Assembly: GCF_014489615.1 (NCBI RefSeq)
Contig: NZ_CP060825.1
Coordinates: 6,680,001-6,744,000 of the forward strand
Direction: 5' to 3'
Length of the DNA: 64,000 bases
From: Streptomyces genisteinicus
GTDB taxonomy: Bacteria; Actinomycetota; Actinomycetes; Streptomycetales; Streptomycetaceae
How positions within the stretch are numbered: position 1 is the stretch's first letter; each line of letters begins with the position of its first letter. Positions 52,138-60,902 of this stretch are shown here, in pieces. The notes below the pieces were generated by a model. The model worked only from the letters and a program-made list of their open reading frames with translations. It made no database searches and was not told the origin of the DNA. A program made the position numbers and the translations under genes.

Positions 52138-53340
52138 GTGAACCACGCGATACCCGGCAGAGCCCTCGTGGGCACCGCACTCGCCCTGGCGGTCGCCACC
52201 GTCCTGACCGCCTGCGGCACGGACAGCACCTCCGCGTCCGGCACCGGGGGCGGCGCGTCCCCGAGCGCGAAGGCGGCCGCGGAGGTCGCCGACCCGCTGG
52301 TGGCGACCTTCGACGGCGGCCTCTACGTCCTGGACGGCGACAGCCTCGACATCGCCGGCACCATCGAGCTGCCCGGCTTCAACCGGGTGAACCCGGCGGG
52401 AGACGAGGACCACGTCGTCGTCTCGACCGACACCGGCTTCCGCGTCCTGGACGCCACCGCACAGGAGTTCACCGGCATCACGTACCCGGGCGCCAAGCCC
52501 GGACACGTGGTGCGGCACGCCGGACGGACCGCCCTCTTCACCGACGGCACCGGCCGGGTGGAGGTCTTCGACCCGCACGACCTCGCCGACGGCGCCAAGC
52601 CAAAGGCCAGGACGTGGACCGCCGCCGAGCCGCACCACGGTGTCGCCGTCGAACTCGCCGACGGCCGGCTCCTCAGCACCCTCGGCGACGCGGAGAAGCG
52701 GACCGGAGCCCTCGTCCTCGACGCGCAGGGCAGGGAGATCGCACGCAACGAGAACTGCCCCGGTGTGCACGGCGAGGCCGCGGCACGCGACGAGGCGATC
52801 GCCGTGGGCTGCGAGGACGGCGTCCTCATCTACCGGAACGGCGAGTTCACCAAGGTCCCGGCCCCGCACGCGTACGGCCGGATCGGCAACCAGGCGGGCA
52901 GCGACGCCTCGCAGGTCATCCTCGGCGACTACAAGAGCGACCCCGACGCCGAACTGGAGCGCCCGACCCGGGTGTCGCTCGTGGACACCCGGACCGGCAC
53001 GCTGCGGCTGGTCGAACTCGGGACCAGCTACTCGTTCCGCTCCCTGGGACGCGGCCCGCACGGGGAGGCACTCGTCCTCGGCACGGACGGCGCACTGCAC
53101 GTCATCGACCCCGGGACCGGCACCGTGACGAAGAAGATCCCCGTGACCGGGGCCTGGCAGGAGCCGCTCGACTGGCAGCAGGCCAGGCCCACGCTCTTCG
53201 TCCGCGACCACACCGCGTACGTGTCCGAGCCCGGCACTCGCGCACTGCACGCGGTCGACCTGGAGTCGGGCAAGAAGCTCCGCAGTGTGACACTGCCGAA
53301 GAGCACCAACGAACTGTCCGGCGTCCTCGCGGGCCACTGA
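52138..53340 (+). CDS. aztD: Zinc metallochaperone-like lipoprotein, AztD type (second copy)
   Basis: A 400-residue lipoprotein. GTG start after AAAGGA; the signal peptide ends in VLTACG. The mature protein is a beta-propeller with repeated blade phrases such as LYVLDGDSLDIAGTIELPG. The CPGVHGEAAARDEAIAVGC segment and EPHHGVAVELADG carry histidines suited to zinc. It ends at a perfect terminator. Together with AztC it should feed zinc to the AztAB transporter. Confidence 0.83.
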   Translation: MNHAIPGRALVGTALALAVATVLTACGTDSTSASGTGGGASPSAKAAAEVADPLVATFDGGLYVLDGDSLDIAGTIELPGFNRVNPAGDEDHVVVSTDTGFRVLDATAQEFTGITYPGAKPGHVVRHAGRTALFTDGTGRVEVFDPHDLADGAKPKARTWTAAEPHHGVAVELADGRLLSTLGDAEKRTGALVLDAQGREIARNENCPGVHGEAAARDEAIAVGCEDGVLIYRNGEFTKVPAPHAYGRIGNQAGSDASQVILGDYKSDPDAELERPTRVSLVDTRTGTLRLVELGTSYSFRSLGRGPHGEALVLGTDGALHVIDPGTGTVTKKIPVTGAWQEPLDWQQARPTLFVRDHTAYVSEPGTRALHAVDLESGKKLRSVTLPKSTNELSGVLAGH

Positions 53341-53347
53341 CACGCCC

Positions 53348-53377
53348 CCTGCCGGTGCCGCCGACGGCACCGGCAGG
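53348..53377. terminator. Terminator between aztD-like and histone-like genes
   Basis: CCTGCCGGTGCCG and CGGCACCGGCAGG form a perfect 13-bp stem with a 4-base loop between the convergent stops (7 bp and 6 bp away). Confidence 0.82.
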
Positions 53378-53382
53378 ACGCG

Positions 53383-54408
53383 TCAGTTGGCCGGCGCCTG
53401 GTACAGACCGCGCCCGGCGCGCGCGGCCCGGGAGGTCGCGACGAGCCGGTCGAGAGTGCTGCGCACCGTGTTGATTCCGCCCGCCGTGGTCGCCCGGCCG
53501 AGGGCCTCGGTGACGTCGCGGGCCCGCAGCGCGGTGTCCGCCCGGCCCGCGAGCACGGCGAGGACTTGCTCGGTGAGTCCCGATCCGTCCTTGGCGGCGT
53601 TGTCACCGGCGTCCTTGCCGGCCGCCCCCGCCCCCGCCGTGGCCTTGACCGTCTTGACGGTCTTGACGGCCTTGACGGCCTTGCCCGTCTTCGCCGCCGC
53701 GGGCGCCTTGCCCGCCCCGGCCGCCTTGGCCTCCGCGGCGGCCTTGGGCGCCGCGCTGGTCTTCGCCGGCGCCTCCGCCTTCGCCGGCGTCTCCGCCGTC
53801 GCTGCCGCGCCCGCCTCTGCGGGCACGGCCTGCGCCTGCGCGGGGGCCTTCGTCGCCCTGGCCGCCTTCGCGGAGGCCGCGGACGTGGTGGACGCCGCCG
53901 TGCGGGCGGCCTTCGCCGCGGTCTGCCGCGCCCCGGTGGCGGCCTTGGTCTTCCGGGCGGGCCGGGTCGCCTTGGCGGTGCCGGACGCGGTGGCACGGCC
54001 GGACTTCTTCGCCTGGGCCGGGACGGCGGGCTTCCCGGCCTTCTCCGCGACGGGCTCGGCGGCTGCCGCGGGCTCCTCGGGCGTGACGGGCTCCGCCTGC
54101 CGGGCCGGTTCGGCCGCCGCGGGGGCTGCTGCCTCCCCGGCCGCCGGGGCGACGGTCTCCGCGGCGGGCTCGGCCGCCTCCGTCGGTGTGACGGCCGCGG
54201 CTGCCGCGTCCGCGGTGGGTTCCGCACGGGGGCGGGGGAGTGGTGCGGCGGCCAGGGCGCCGAGGGCGGCGAGTGCGCCGCGTACGGACTCCAACCGTGC
54301 CGTGACCTGCGCCAGTTCCTGCTGGAGCGAGTGCTGCAGGGCTTCGAGCTGCGGCAGTTCCGCCTCCAGCTGGGCGGTGGTGGAGATGATGCTGTCGTTA
54401 CCGGTCAC
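53383..54408 (-). CDS. Ala/Lys/Pro-rich histone H1-like protein with coiled coil and C-terminal winged helix
   Basis: A 341-residue protein. Residues about 8-55 form a coiled coil (LEAELPQLEALQHSLQQEL). A long low-complexity region (about 60-275) is rich in Ala, Lys, Pro and Glu, acidic first and basic later, like histone H1 tails. The last 65 residues fold as a winged helix: LTEQVLAVLAGRADTALRAR then GINTVRSTLDRLVATSRA. It probably binds DNA and may organise the nucleoid. GTG 54408 has GGGAG at seven bases. It stands alone. Confidence 0.85.
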   Translation of the reverse strand: MTGNDSIISTTAQLEAELPQLEALQHSLQQELAQVTARLESVRGALAALGALAAAPLPRPRAEPTADAAAAAVTPTEAAEPAAETVAPAAGEAAAPAAAEPARQAEPVTPEEPAAAAEPVAEKAGKPAVPAQAKKSGRATASGTAKATRPARKTKAATGARQTAAKAARTAASTTSAASAKAARATKAPAQAQAVPAEAGAAATAETPAKAEAPAKTSAAPKAAAEAKAAGAGKAPAAAKTGKAVKAVKTVKTVKATAGAGAAGKDAGDNAAKDGSGLTEQVLAVLAGRADTALRARDVTEALGRATTAGGINTVRSTLDRLVATSRAARAGRGLYQAPAN

Positions 54409-54779
54409 TGTCTGCTCCCGTAGTGCTGAGTCCGACAAGGGGTGTTGTGACTGTAACGAGGCAGAGTACGCCGAGGAGTCGGTGTTCCGGCCACCGGTGT
54501 CGGAAAACGTCGTCGGTGTGGGTTCGCACGTTCTGCGCGGCTGCCGGAACGCGGTGGCACCTCCCGCCTCCGGCCCGGCTGCCACCGGAGATCCGCTCCG
54601 CGTCCGCACCGCGCACGCCGAGGCTCCGCGACCCGACACGGCATGACGTGGCACGGCACGACGACGCGGCTCGGCGCCGGGACTCCCGTCGGCGTGGTGC
54701 GGGCGGGGCGTACCCCTGTCGCACCGCGCTGCGGGGTGGTGCCCCGGCGCCGAGCCGCGTCGTCGTCGTGCCGCCGGGC

Positions 54780-54896
54780 CTACTCGCGGGCGGGCTGCGG
54801 GGACGGGGTGGAGGCGCGCATGTAGTCCTCGTAGCGGTCGAGCAGCATGACGAGCCCGAGGAGCAGGGGCGGCACGAGCAGGGCGACGGCTATCAT
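54780..54896 (-). CDS. Small membrane protein, 38 residues
   Basis: MIAVALLVPPLLLGLVMLLD forms one membrane helix, then a short polar end (YEDYMRASTPSPQPARE). GGGAG lies close before ATG 54896. Such small membrane proteins are widely annotated in Streptomyces without a known role. It is too short for most gene finders; I give it moderate confidence because of the ribosome site and family resemblance. Confidence 0.6.
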   Translation of the reverse strand: MIAVALLVPPLLLGLVMLLDRYEDYMRASTPSPQPARE

Positions 54897-55036
54897 CCGG
54901 GTCTCCCGGTGGCTTCGGCGGGGTGATGCTGTTCGCGTGCCCGGTGAACGCCGCCCGATCGCCGGTGCGTGTGTGGATCGTGTGACGTTCGGTTGATCTG
55001 TCCGGTTACCGGCCCGGTGTTCCGGGGCCCGGCCCG

Positions 55037-55084
55037 GCACGGCGATGGGCTGCCACCGGTACCGGTGGCAGCCCATCGCCGTGC
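55037..55084. terminator. Perfect 48-bp palindrome
   Basis: Positions 55037-55060 and 55061-55084 are perfectly complementary with no spacer (centre GGTACC). It lies 31 bp after the 140-residue gene stop, so it is probably a terminator on the minus strand. In cruciform or RNA form it would be very stable. Confidence 0.78.
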
Positions 55085-55115
55085 GGGGGTCCGTCCGTGT
55101 GCGGAAGGCTCCCCG

Positions 55116-55538
55116 TCAGCCGGCGGCGGCCTTCACGGCCGCCAGGTCCTCACCGGAGAGCTCGGCGACGCGGTGCGCGGGCACGCCCGCGGACAGGGCG
55201 CGCTGGAGCAGGCCCTCCCGGCCGTCCGTCAGGGAGCGGTAGGCCAGCAGCTCCTTCTCGACGTCGGTGGCAGCCAGCAGCGCGGACTGCCCGCGCACCC
55301 GCCCCAGTTCCTCCTCGGCGAGCGGCACCGGCAGGCGCTCGGCGCCCTCCGGGACGGCCGCCGTCTCCTCCGGCGGCAGGATGCGCAGCAGCGGGGACGT
55401 CGCGTCCACCCCCTGCGCGTCGAGCCATGCGCGCACCGCGGGGGTGTCCATGCAGGCCAGGCCGCCGACGCCGGTCGGCTGCACCCCGAGGGTCACCTCG
55501 GTGCTGTCCACCAGAAACAGGTAGGCGTCGTCGGTCAT
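55116..55538 (-). CDS. Conserved hypothetical protein, 140 residues (possibly DUF6003)
   Basis: A soluble protein starting MTDDAYLFLVDSTEVTLGV. The C-terminal part reads AYRSLTDGREGLLQRALSAG then VPAHRVAELSGEDLAAV, a helix-turn-helix-like pair. I recall a Streptomyces family of this form annotated DUF6003, but cannot verify it. Function unknown. It lies 99 bp from the hydrolase gene in the same direction. Confidence 0.72.
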   Translation of the reverse strand: MTDDAYLFLVDSTEVTLGVQPTGVGGLACMDTPAVRAWLDAQGVDATSPLLRILPPEETAAVPEGAERLPVPLAEEELGRVRGQSALLAATDVEKELLAYRSLTDGREGLLQRALSAGVPAHRVAELSGEDLAAVKAAAG

Positions 55539-55637
55539 GGCGGGCTCCTCGCGGGCGATGCGTCAGCGGTCGCACTGCGTCTACCCCGGAACGCGCGCTC
55601 CACCGCACCGATTCGGCGCGGTGGAGCGCGCGGCCGG

Positions 55638-56495
55638 TCACCGGGGGGCGAGCGCCGTGAGGTCGGCCAGCAGGCGGGCCGCGGGCGCCGCGTCGACCAG
55701 CCACTTGAGGTGGCTTCCGGGCAGGGTGCGCACGTCGTACGGGTTCTCCGGCGTCAGGGCGTCGCCCTCGCGGATCAGGCGGTTCTGGAGGGCGGGCGGC
55801 ATGCTCGCGTCGTCCGCCAGGCGTACGTACGTCCGCGGGACGCTGCCCCACGTCTCCGCCTGCGCCCGGTCGGCGGAGGTGCCGACGTCCAGGTTCTCGT
55901 CGGGCTGGAAGGTGTTGAGGAAGGTCAGGAACTCGTCGTCCGTGCCGTCGGCGAGGAACGCCGCCTTGAACGCGGCGATCGCGCCCGGGTCCGCGGTGCG
56001 GAAGTTGACCCGCAGCAGACCGAGTTCGGCCGGGTTGCCGGCCATCGCCCGCATCAGGGACCCCGCGTCGACGGACTCCATCTCCGGCTCCGCGTAGTAG
56101 TCGCCGACCTCCAGGTCGACCGGGCACCAGGCCGCGACGTAGACGAGACGGTCCACGAGGTCCGGGCGCGCGTTGGCGGCGGCGGTCGCCGTGATGCCCC
56201 CGCGGCTGTGGGCCACGAGGATCACCGGCCCGTTCTGCTTGGCCCGTTCGAGGACGCCGATCAGGTGCGCCGCGTTGTCCGCGAGGGTGACGTCCCTCAG
56301 CGCACCGGGCGACGTGGCGAAACCCTCGGGGTCCTGCGGCGCCTGGTAGGCGGAGGAGTACGTGGCCCCGAACCCGTGACCGGGCAGGTCGACGGCGACC
56401 GAACGGTGTCCGAGGAGACCGAGTTCCGCCTGGAGTGGCGCGAAGGAGAACGAGTTCGCGAAGGCCCCGTGCACCAGGACGAAGGTCGGCTGCAT
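55638..56495 (-). CDS. Alpha/beta-hydrolase
   Basis: A 285-residue esterase/hydrolase-like protein. The oxyanion region is FVLVHGAFANSFSF, the nucleophile is Ser97 (VAHSRGG) and the catalytic His is in LPGSHLKWLVD near the end. It resembles the RsbQ/MEKC-like single-domain hydrolases often annotated as putative esterases. The substrate is unknown. No signal peptide is present. Confidence 0.88.
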   Translation of the reverse strand: MQPTFVLVHGAFANSFSFAPLQAELGLLGHRSVAVDLPGHGFGATYSSAYQAPQDPEGFATSPGALRDVTLADNAAHLIGVLERAKQNGPVILVAHSRGGITATAAANARPDLVDRLVYVAAWCPVDLEVGDYYAEPEMESVDAGSLMRAMAGNPAELGLLRVNFRTADPGAIAAFKAAFLADGTDDEFLTFLNTFQPDENLDVGTSADRAQAETWGSVPRTYVRLADDASMPPALQNRLIREGDALTPENPYDVRTLPGSHLKWLVDAAPAARLLADLTALAPR

Positions 56496-56625
56496 CTGCT
56501 GCTCACTCTCTGCCCTCCACCGTCCGGGCCGTGCGCCGGAGCCGAGGGCGGTCCGCTCCTGTCCGACCTCCGGACAGTACGCAGCGGAAGATCATCGGCG
56601 CAACCGGCCCTCGGGCGGGGCCTGT

Positions 56626-56775
56626 CGGCGGTGGCGGACTCATGACGGTCCGCGGGTGTCGACGGTGGCGCACTCCTGACGGTCCGCGGGTGTCGATGGT
56701 GGCGGACTCACGACGGTCCGCGGGCCTCGATGACGCGGCGCACTCACGACGGTCTGCGGGCCTCGATCAGGAACC
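56626..56775 (-). repeat. Four 34-36-bp tandem repeats at the methyltransferase 3' end
   Basis: The phrase CGGTCCGCGGG (or CGGTCTGCGGG) recurs at 56646, 56680, 56714 and 56750. The 56750 unit encodes the methyltransferase end (LIEARRPS-stop); the next unit still reads VIEARGPS-stop and the outer two are partly decayed. It is a tandem expansion of the gene end. Confidence 0.88.
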
Positions 56776-57505
56776 GCGCGGTGTGCGCGACGAACGGACC
56801 GTCGCGCTCGATGTCCTCGTGCAGCCGGCGCAGCCGCTCCTCGTGGCGGCCGACGGTGAAACCGGGCACCATCCAGATCACCTTGCGCAGGAAGTACACC
56901 ACCGCGCCGATGTCGAAGAACTCGGTGCGCAGCGACTCCGAGCGCAGATCGGTGACCTCCAGCCCGGCGGCCTCGGCGGCGTCGCGGGCGTCGTCGGGGT
57001 GGCGCCCGCGGCGCACCTCCTCCGGCTGGGGGCCGAGGAAGTACTCCACCAGCTCGAAGACGCTGGCCGGACCGACCTGCTGGGAGAAGTAGGTGCCGCC
57101 GGGCCGGAGCACGCGGGCGATCTCCTCCCAGTGCACGGTGACCGGATGCCGGCTCACCACGAGGTCGAACGCCCCGTCGGCGAACGGCAGGGGCGGCTCG
57201 TCCCGGTCGGCGACGACCACCGCACCGCGCGGGTGCAGGAGTGCGGTGGCCTTGGCGACGTTGGGGGGCCAGGACTCGGTGGCAGCGGTCAGCGGCGGCA
57301 GCGCCGGCACGCCGGCCAGCACCTCTCCGCCCCCGGTCTGGATGTCCAGCGCGGCCGTCGCCCGGGCCATCCGCTCGCCCATGGCCCGCTGGTACCCCCA
57401 GGAGGGCCGCTCCTCGCTGGCCCGGCCGTCGAGCCAGGAGAAGTCCCAGCCGTCCACGGGGGCCTCGGCCGCCTCCGCCACAAGATCCTCAAACGTACGT
57501 CCCAT
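56744..57505 (-). CDS. Class I SAM-dependent methyltransferase
   Basis: A 253-residue protein. The nucleotide-binding region reads ALDIQTGGGEVLAGVPALP, with VVVADRDEPPLPFADGAFDLVVSRHP and then VLRPGGTYFSQQVGP, all of the Rossmann methyltransferase type (UbiE/SmtA-like). Motif I is slightly unusual (DIQTGGGE). ATG 57505 is favoured by homology start MGRTFEDLV; the frame extends 34 codons upstream. The substrate is unknown. Its 3' end is tandemly repeated. Confidence 0.87.
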   Translation of the reverse strand: MGRTFEDLVAEAAEAPVDGWDFSWLDGRASEERPSWGYQRAMGERMARATAALDIQTGGGEVLAGVPALPPLTAATESWPPNVAKATALLHPRGAVVVADRDEPPLPFADGAFDLVVSRHPVTVHWEEIARVLRPGGTYFSQQVGPASVFELVEYFLGPQPEEVRRGRHPDDARDAAEAAGLEVTDLRSESLRTEFFDIGAVVYFLRKVIWMVPGFTVGRHEERLRRLHEDIERDGPFVAHTARFLIEARRPS

Positions 57506-57688
57506 GGACCGAGCCTCGCAGGAGCGGCGGCGGGAGGGCGACCGGATTACGCCGGTGCGCCGGGCGCCGGTGGCAGCGGAGGAGGCCACCGGCACCATAA
57601 GAATCACTTATGGCGTCGGCGTGTGAATCCTGCATTGCTTTGGGTGTCGGGGTCCTGCATCATCGTCCGGTGACGGAAGGGGGTCGCG

Positions 57689-58399
57689 ATGAGGACGATC
57701 GGGCTCATCGGCGGCATGAGCTGGGAGTCGACCGCCGCGTACTACCGGCTCCTCAACGAGTTCACCCGCGAACGGCTCGGCGGGCTGCACTCGGCGAAGT
57801 GCGTGCTGCACTCGGTCGACTTCGCGGAGATCGAACCGCTCCAGGCCGAGGGCCGCTGGGAGGAGGCCGGCGAGATCCTCGCCGGGGCCGCGCGCTCCCT
57901 GGAGAGCGCCGGCGCCGATCTGCTGCTGCTGTGCACCAACACGATGCACAAGGTCGCCGGCCGGATCGAATCCGCGGTGTCGGTCCCCCTGCTCCACCTC
58001 GCCGACGCGACGGCGGACGCCGTGCACGCCGCGGGCCTGCGCCGGGTGGGACTGCTCGGCACCCGTTTCACCATGGAGCAGGACTTCTACCGCGCGCGCC
58101 TGGAGGCCGCCGGTCTGGAGGTGCGCGTGCCCGGCGAGGAGGGCAGGGAGCTCGTGCACCGCGTCGTCTACGACGAGCTGTGCCTCGGTGTCGTGCGGGA
58201 GGAGTCCCGTCACCGGTACCGGGAGGTCATCGCCGACCTCGTCGCCGACGGGGCCCAGGGCGTCGTCCTCGGGTGCACGGAGATCGAGCTCCTCGTCGGC
58301 CCGGGGGACAGCCCCGTGCCGCTCTTCCCGACGGCCCGCATCCACGCCCTCGCCGCCGTCGAGGCGGCGCTGGCCCCGCCCACTGCTCCCGCGCCCTGA
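57689..58399 (+). CDS. Aspartate/glutamate racemase-family protein
   Basis: A 236-residue protein with both catalytic cysteines: Cys82 (LLLLCTNTMH) and Cys196 (VVLGCTEIELLV). The start MRTIGLIGGMSWESTAAYYR is typical of broad-specificity aspartate racemases (YgeA type). It should interconvert D- and L-amino acids. GGGGG lies about six bases before the ATG. Its end, including the stop, is duplicated 40 bp downstream. Confidence 0.9.
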   Translation: MRTIGLIGGMSWESTAAYYRLLNEFTRERLGGLHSAKCVLHSVDFAEIEPLQAEGRWEEAGEILAGAARSLESAGADLLLLCTNTMHKVAGRIESAVSVPLLHLADATADAVHAAGLRRVGLLGTRFTMEQDFYRARLEAAGLEVRVPGEEGRELVHRVVYDELCLGVVREESRHRYREVIADLVADGAQGVVLGCTEIELLVGPGDSPVPLFPTARIHALAAVEAALAPPTAPAP

Positions 58400-58444
58400 G
58401 CGGGGGCAGCGGGCGGGGCCAGCGCCTCCCGCGCCCTGAGCGGG
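58386..58444 (+). repeat. Duplicated racemase gene end
   Basis: CTCCCGCGCCCTGAGCGGG occurs at 58386-58404 and again at 58426-58444. The first copy holds the last codons and stop of the racemase; the second is part of the terminator stem. Confidence 0.85.
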
Positions 58445-58488
58445 CCGGGGCCCCACGCGTCGTCGCGTGGGGCCCCGGCCCGCTCAGG
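58435..58488. terminator. 25-bp perfect inverted repeat, terminator
   Basis: 58435-58459 and 58464-58488 are perfectly complementary with a TCGT loop. The element lies between the convergent racemase and response-regulator genes. Confidence 0.85.
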
Positions 58489-58523
58489 AGAGGTGGCCGC
58501 CGCGAGCGGCGGCTGCCCGCGGA

Positions 58524-58949
58524 CTACGACCGCGGCGGCTTGGTGATCGTGTCCAGGTAGAACGCGTCGATGCTCTGCACGGCGCGCTCGAACTCGTCCA
58601 GGTTCACCGGCTTGGTCACATAGGCGTTCGCGTAGTGGTGGTACGCGTCCGTCACGTCGTCCGGCGCGGCGGACGTGGTCAGCACCACGACCGGGATCGA
58701 GCGCAGGTTCTCGTCCGCCTTGACGATGGCCAGCAGCTCCCGGCCGTTCATCCGGGGCATGTTCAGGTCGAGCACGATCAGGTCGGGGCGCGGGTTGGAC
58801 GCGGAGCGCAGGTACTCCAGCGCCGCGACGCCGTCCTCGACCTTCGTCAGGTTCCGTGTGCCGTGGGCATTGAGGGCGTCCTCGATGAGCATGGCGTCGG
58901 CGACGTCGTCCTCGACCAGGAGCACGTCGTAGGGGGGTGCTGCAGTCAT
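58524..58949 (-). CDS. Single-domain response regulator (Rcp1-like)
   Basis: A 141-residue receiver-only protein: acidic pocket VEDDVADA, phospho-acceptor Asp61 in LIVLDLNMPRMNG, and the switch residues in VVVLTTSAAPDD and VTKPVN. This type works with bacteriophytochrome-like or CHASE3 histidine kinases. It is encoded divergently from the histidine kinase at 59268. ATG 58949 is preceded by GGAG; GTG 58952 is an equally possible start. Confidence 0.9.
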   Translation of the reverse strand: MTAAPPYDVLLVEDDVADAMLIEDALNAHGTRNLTKVEDGVAALEYLRSASNPRPDLIVLDLNMPRMNGRELLAIVKADENLRSIPVVVLTTSAAPDDVTDAYHHYANAYVTKPVNLDEFERAVQSIDAFYLDTITKPPRS

Positions 58950-59267
58950 CACTGTGTGCTCCGGATTCGCTCGGCGCCGTGCCTGTCGCGGCAGCGGCTC
59001 GAAGAGGATACGGCGGTCGTGCGCGTCGGCCGGGGGCGGGGTGCGCGGCGCCTGGGGGCGGCCGCCCGCCCTGCGCGGCGGGCCGTCGGGGCCGCCGCGC
59101 CGCGTGAGGGCGTGGTCACCCGCTGGAGGCGGACCGGGGCGGGCGGGCGGATGTCAGCATGCGCCCACCCTAAGGGGTCCCCTCCTCGCCCGACAACGAC
59201 AGTTGCCGTGGGGTTACAGTTGGCCGCCTGCCCATCCCGAAGAGGCGGCGCAAGGGGAGGGGCGGTC
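58950..59267. other. Divergent intergenic region between response regulator and kinase
   Basis: This 318-bp stretch has no supported gene. TACAGT at 59215-59220 is a possible -10 box for the kinase operon, but no good -35 is present at the right distance. Confidence 0.35.
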
Positions 59268-60902
59268 ATGTCGGACAGCACGGTCAGCGGGGGACCCGCG
59301 GACAGCGGCGGTGCCGCGCCCCCGGCAGGGGGGCCGGGCGGCGCACGGGCGCCACGGGCACGCGGTGTGGGCCGCTGGACGACCCGGCAGTGGCTCGTCG
59401 CCGGCGTCTCCGCCGCCCTCGCCGTCCTCCTCGGACTGCTCTCGCTCGGCGTGTGGAGTCTGTCACGCACCTCGGACATCACCACCCGGCTGACGGACGT
59501 GCACTCGCCCGCGCTGATCGAGGCGAAGCGCCTGGAGACGGCGCTCCTCAACCAGGAGACCGGCGTCCGCGGCTACGGCATCGCGGGCCAGGAGGAGTTC
59601 CTCACCCCCTGGGCGCAGGGCCTCGCCGACGAGGAGGCCGCCACCCGGCGCCTGCACACCCTGGTCCGCGGCGACTCGCGGGCGCTGGCCGACCTCGCCG
59701 CCGTCGAGTCCGCGGCCGGTGCCTGGCAGCAGCGCTTCGCCCGCCCCGTCGCCGAGTCCCCGGTGCCCGAGACGGCTTCGGCGAACTCCGCCGAGGGCAA
59801 ACGGCTCTTCGACACCGTGCGCGACGCGGGCGACACCCTCCAGGAGCACCTCCAGGACGTCCGCGCCGACGCGCGCGACGCCCTCGACCGGGCGGCCCTG
59901 CTGCGCAACACGGTCCTCGGGGCCATCGCCGTCCTCGTCGTCCTGCTCGCCCTCCTCGCCTTCGAGGGCGTGCGGCGGGGCATCACCGAACCGCTCGCCC
60001 GGCTGAGCGCCCAGTCGCGGACGGTCGCCGGAGGCCGCTTCGACCAGCCGGTCGACACCGCGGGGCCCGCCGACCTGCGGGCGCTGGGCGCCGACGTGGA
60101 GGCGATGCGCCGCAGGCTCGTCGAAGAGCTCCACGCCGCCGAGGCCGCCCGCCGCCTGCTGGACGAGCAGACCGCGGACCTCCAGCGCTCCAACGCCGAA
60201 CTGGAGCAGTTCGCCTACGTCGCCTCGCACGACCTCCAGGAGCCGCTGCGCAAGGTGTCGAGCTTCACCCAGCTCCTCCAGCGGCGCTACGGAGGACAGC
60301 TCGACGACCGGGCCGACCAGTACATCGGCTTCGCCGTCGACGGCGCGAACCGCATGCAGACCCTCATCAACGACCTGCTCGACTTCTCGCGCGTCGGCCG
60401 GGTCCACAACCAGCAGAACACCGTCGACCTCGACGCCGTCGCCGCCTCGGTCCTCGAATCGCTGAGCGTCGTCGTCGAGGAGACCGGCGCCGAGATCACC
60501 CGGGACCCCCTCCCCACCGTCGTCGGCGACCGCACCCAGCTCGGCATGCTGCTCCAGAACCTCGTCTCCAACGCGATCAAGTTCCGCAGCCCCGACACCC
60601 CGCCCCGCATCCGCATCGAGGCCGAACGCGACGGCGAGTGGTGGCGGCTGGCCGTCAGCGACAACGGCATCGGCATCGACCCGGACTTCGCCGACAAGAT
60701 CTTCGTCATCTTCCAGCGCCTGCACACCAAGGACGCCTACCCGGGCAACGGCATCGGACTGGCCATGTGCAAGAAGGTGGTCGAGTTCCACGGGGGCGCC
60801 ATCGCCCTCGACCCGGGCCACCGCCCCGGCAGCCGCTTCACCTTCACCCTCCCCGTGCACAGCCCGGCCGCGCCCGGCGCCACCGGGGAAGAGACCCCGT
60901 GA
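59268..60902 (+). CDS. Membrane sensor histidine kinase with CHASE3 and HAMP domains
   Basis: A 544-residue kinase. Two membrane helices (about 43-67 and 214-238) flank an extracellular CHASE3-type domain (about 70-205, LLNQETGVRGYGIAGQEEFL). HAMP follows (GITEPLARLSAQSRTVAGG), then HisKA with the phospho-acceptor His in VASHDLQEPLRKV, and HATPase (NAIKFRS, DNGIGID, GNGIGLAMCKKVVE). GGAGG lies seven bases before the ATG. The following gene overlaps by four bases and encodes a receiver-PP2C protein, so they likely form one signalling chain. Confidence 0.93.
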   Translation: MSDSTVSGGPADSGGAAPPAGGPGGARAPRARGVGRWTTRQWLVAGVSAALAVLLGLLSLGVWSLSRTSDITTRLTDVHSPALIEAKRLETALLNQETGVRGYGIAGQEEFLTPWAQGLADEEAATRRLHTLVRGDSRALADLAAVESAAGAWQQRFARPVAESPVPETASANSAEGKRLFDTVRDAGDTLQEHLQDVRADARDALDRAALLRNTVLGAIAVLVVLLALLAFEGVRRGITEPLARLSAQSRTVAGGRFDQPVDTAGPADLRALGADVEAMRRRLVEELHAAEAARRLLDEQTADLQRSNAELEQFAYVASHDLQEPLRKVSSFTQLLQRRYGGQLDDRADQYIGFAVDGANRMQTLINDLLDFSRVGRVHNQQNTVDLDAVAASVLESLSVVVEETGAEITRDPLPTVVGDRTQLGMLLQNLVSNAIKFRSPDTPPRIRIEAERDGEWWRLAVSDNGIGIDPDFADKIFVIFQRLHTKDAYPGNGIGLAMCKKVVEFHGGAIALDPGHRPGSRFTFTLPVHSPAAPGATGEETP

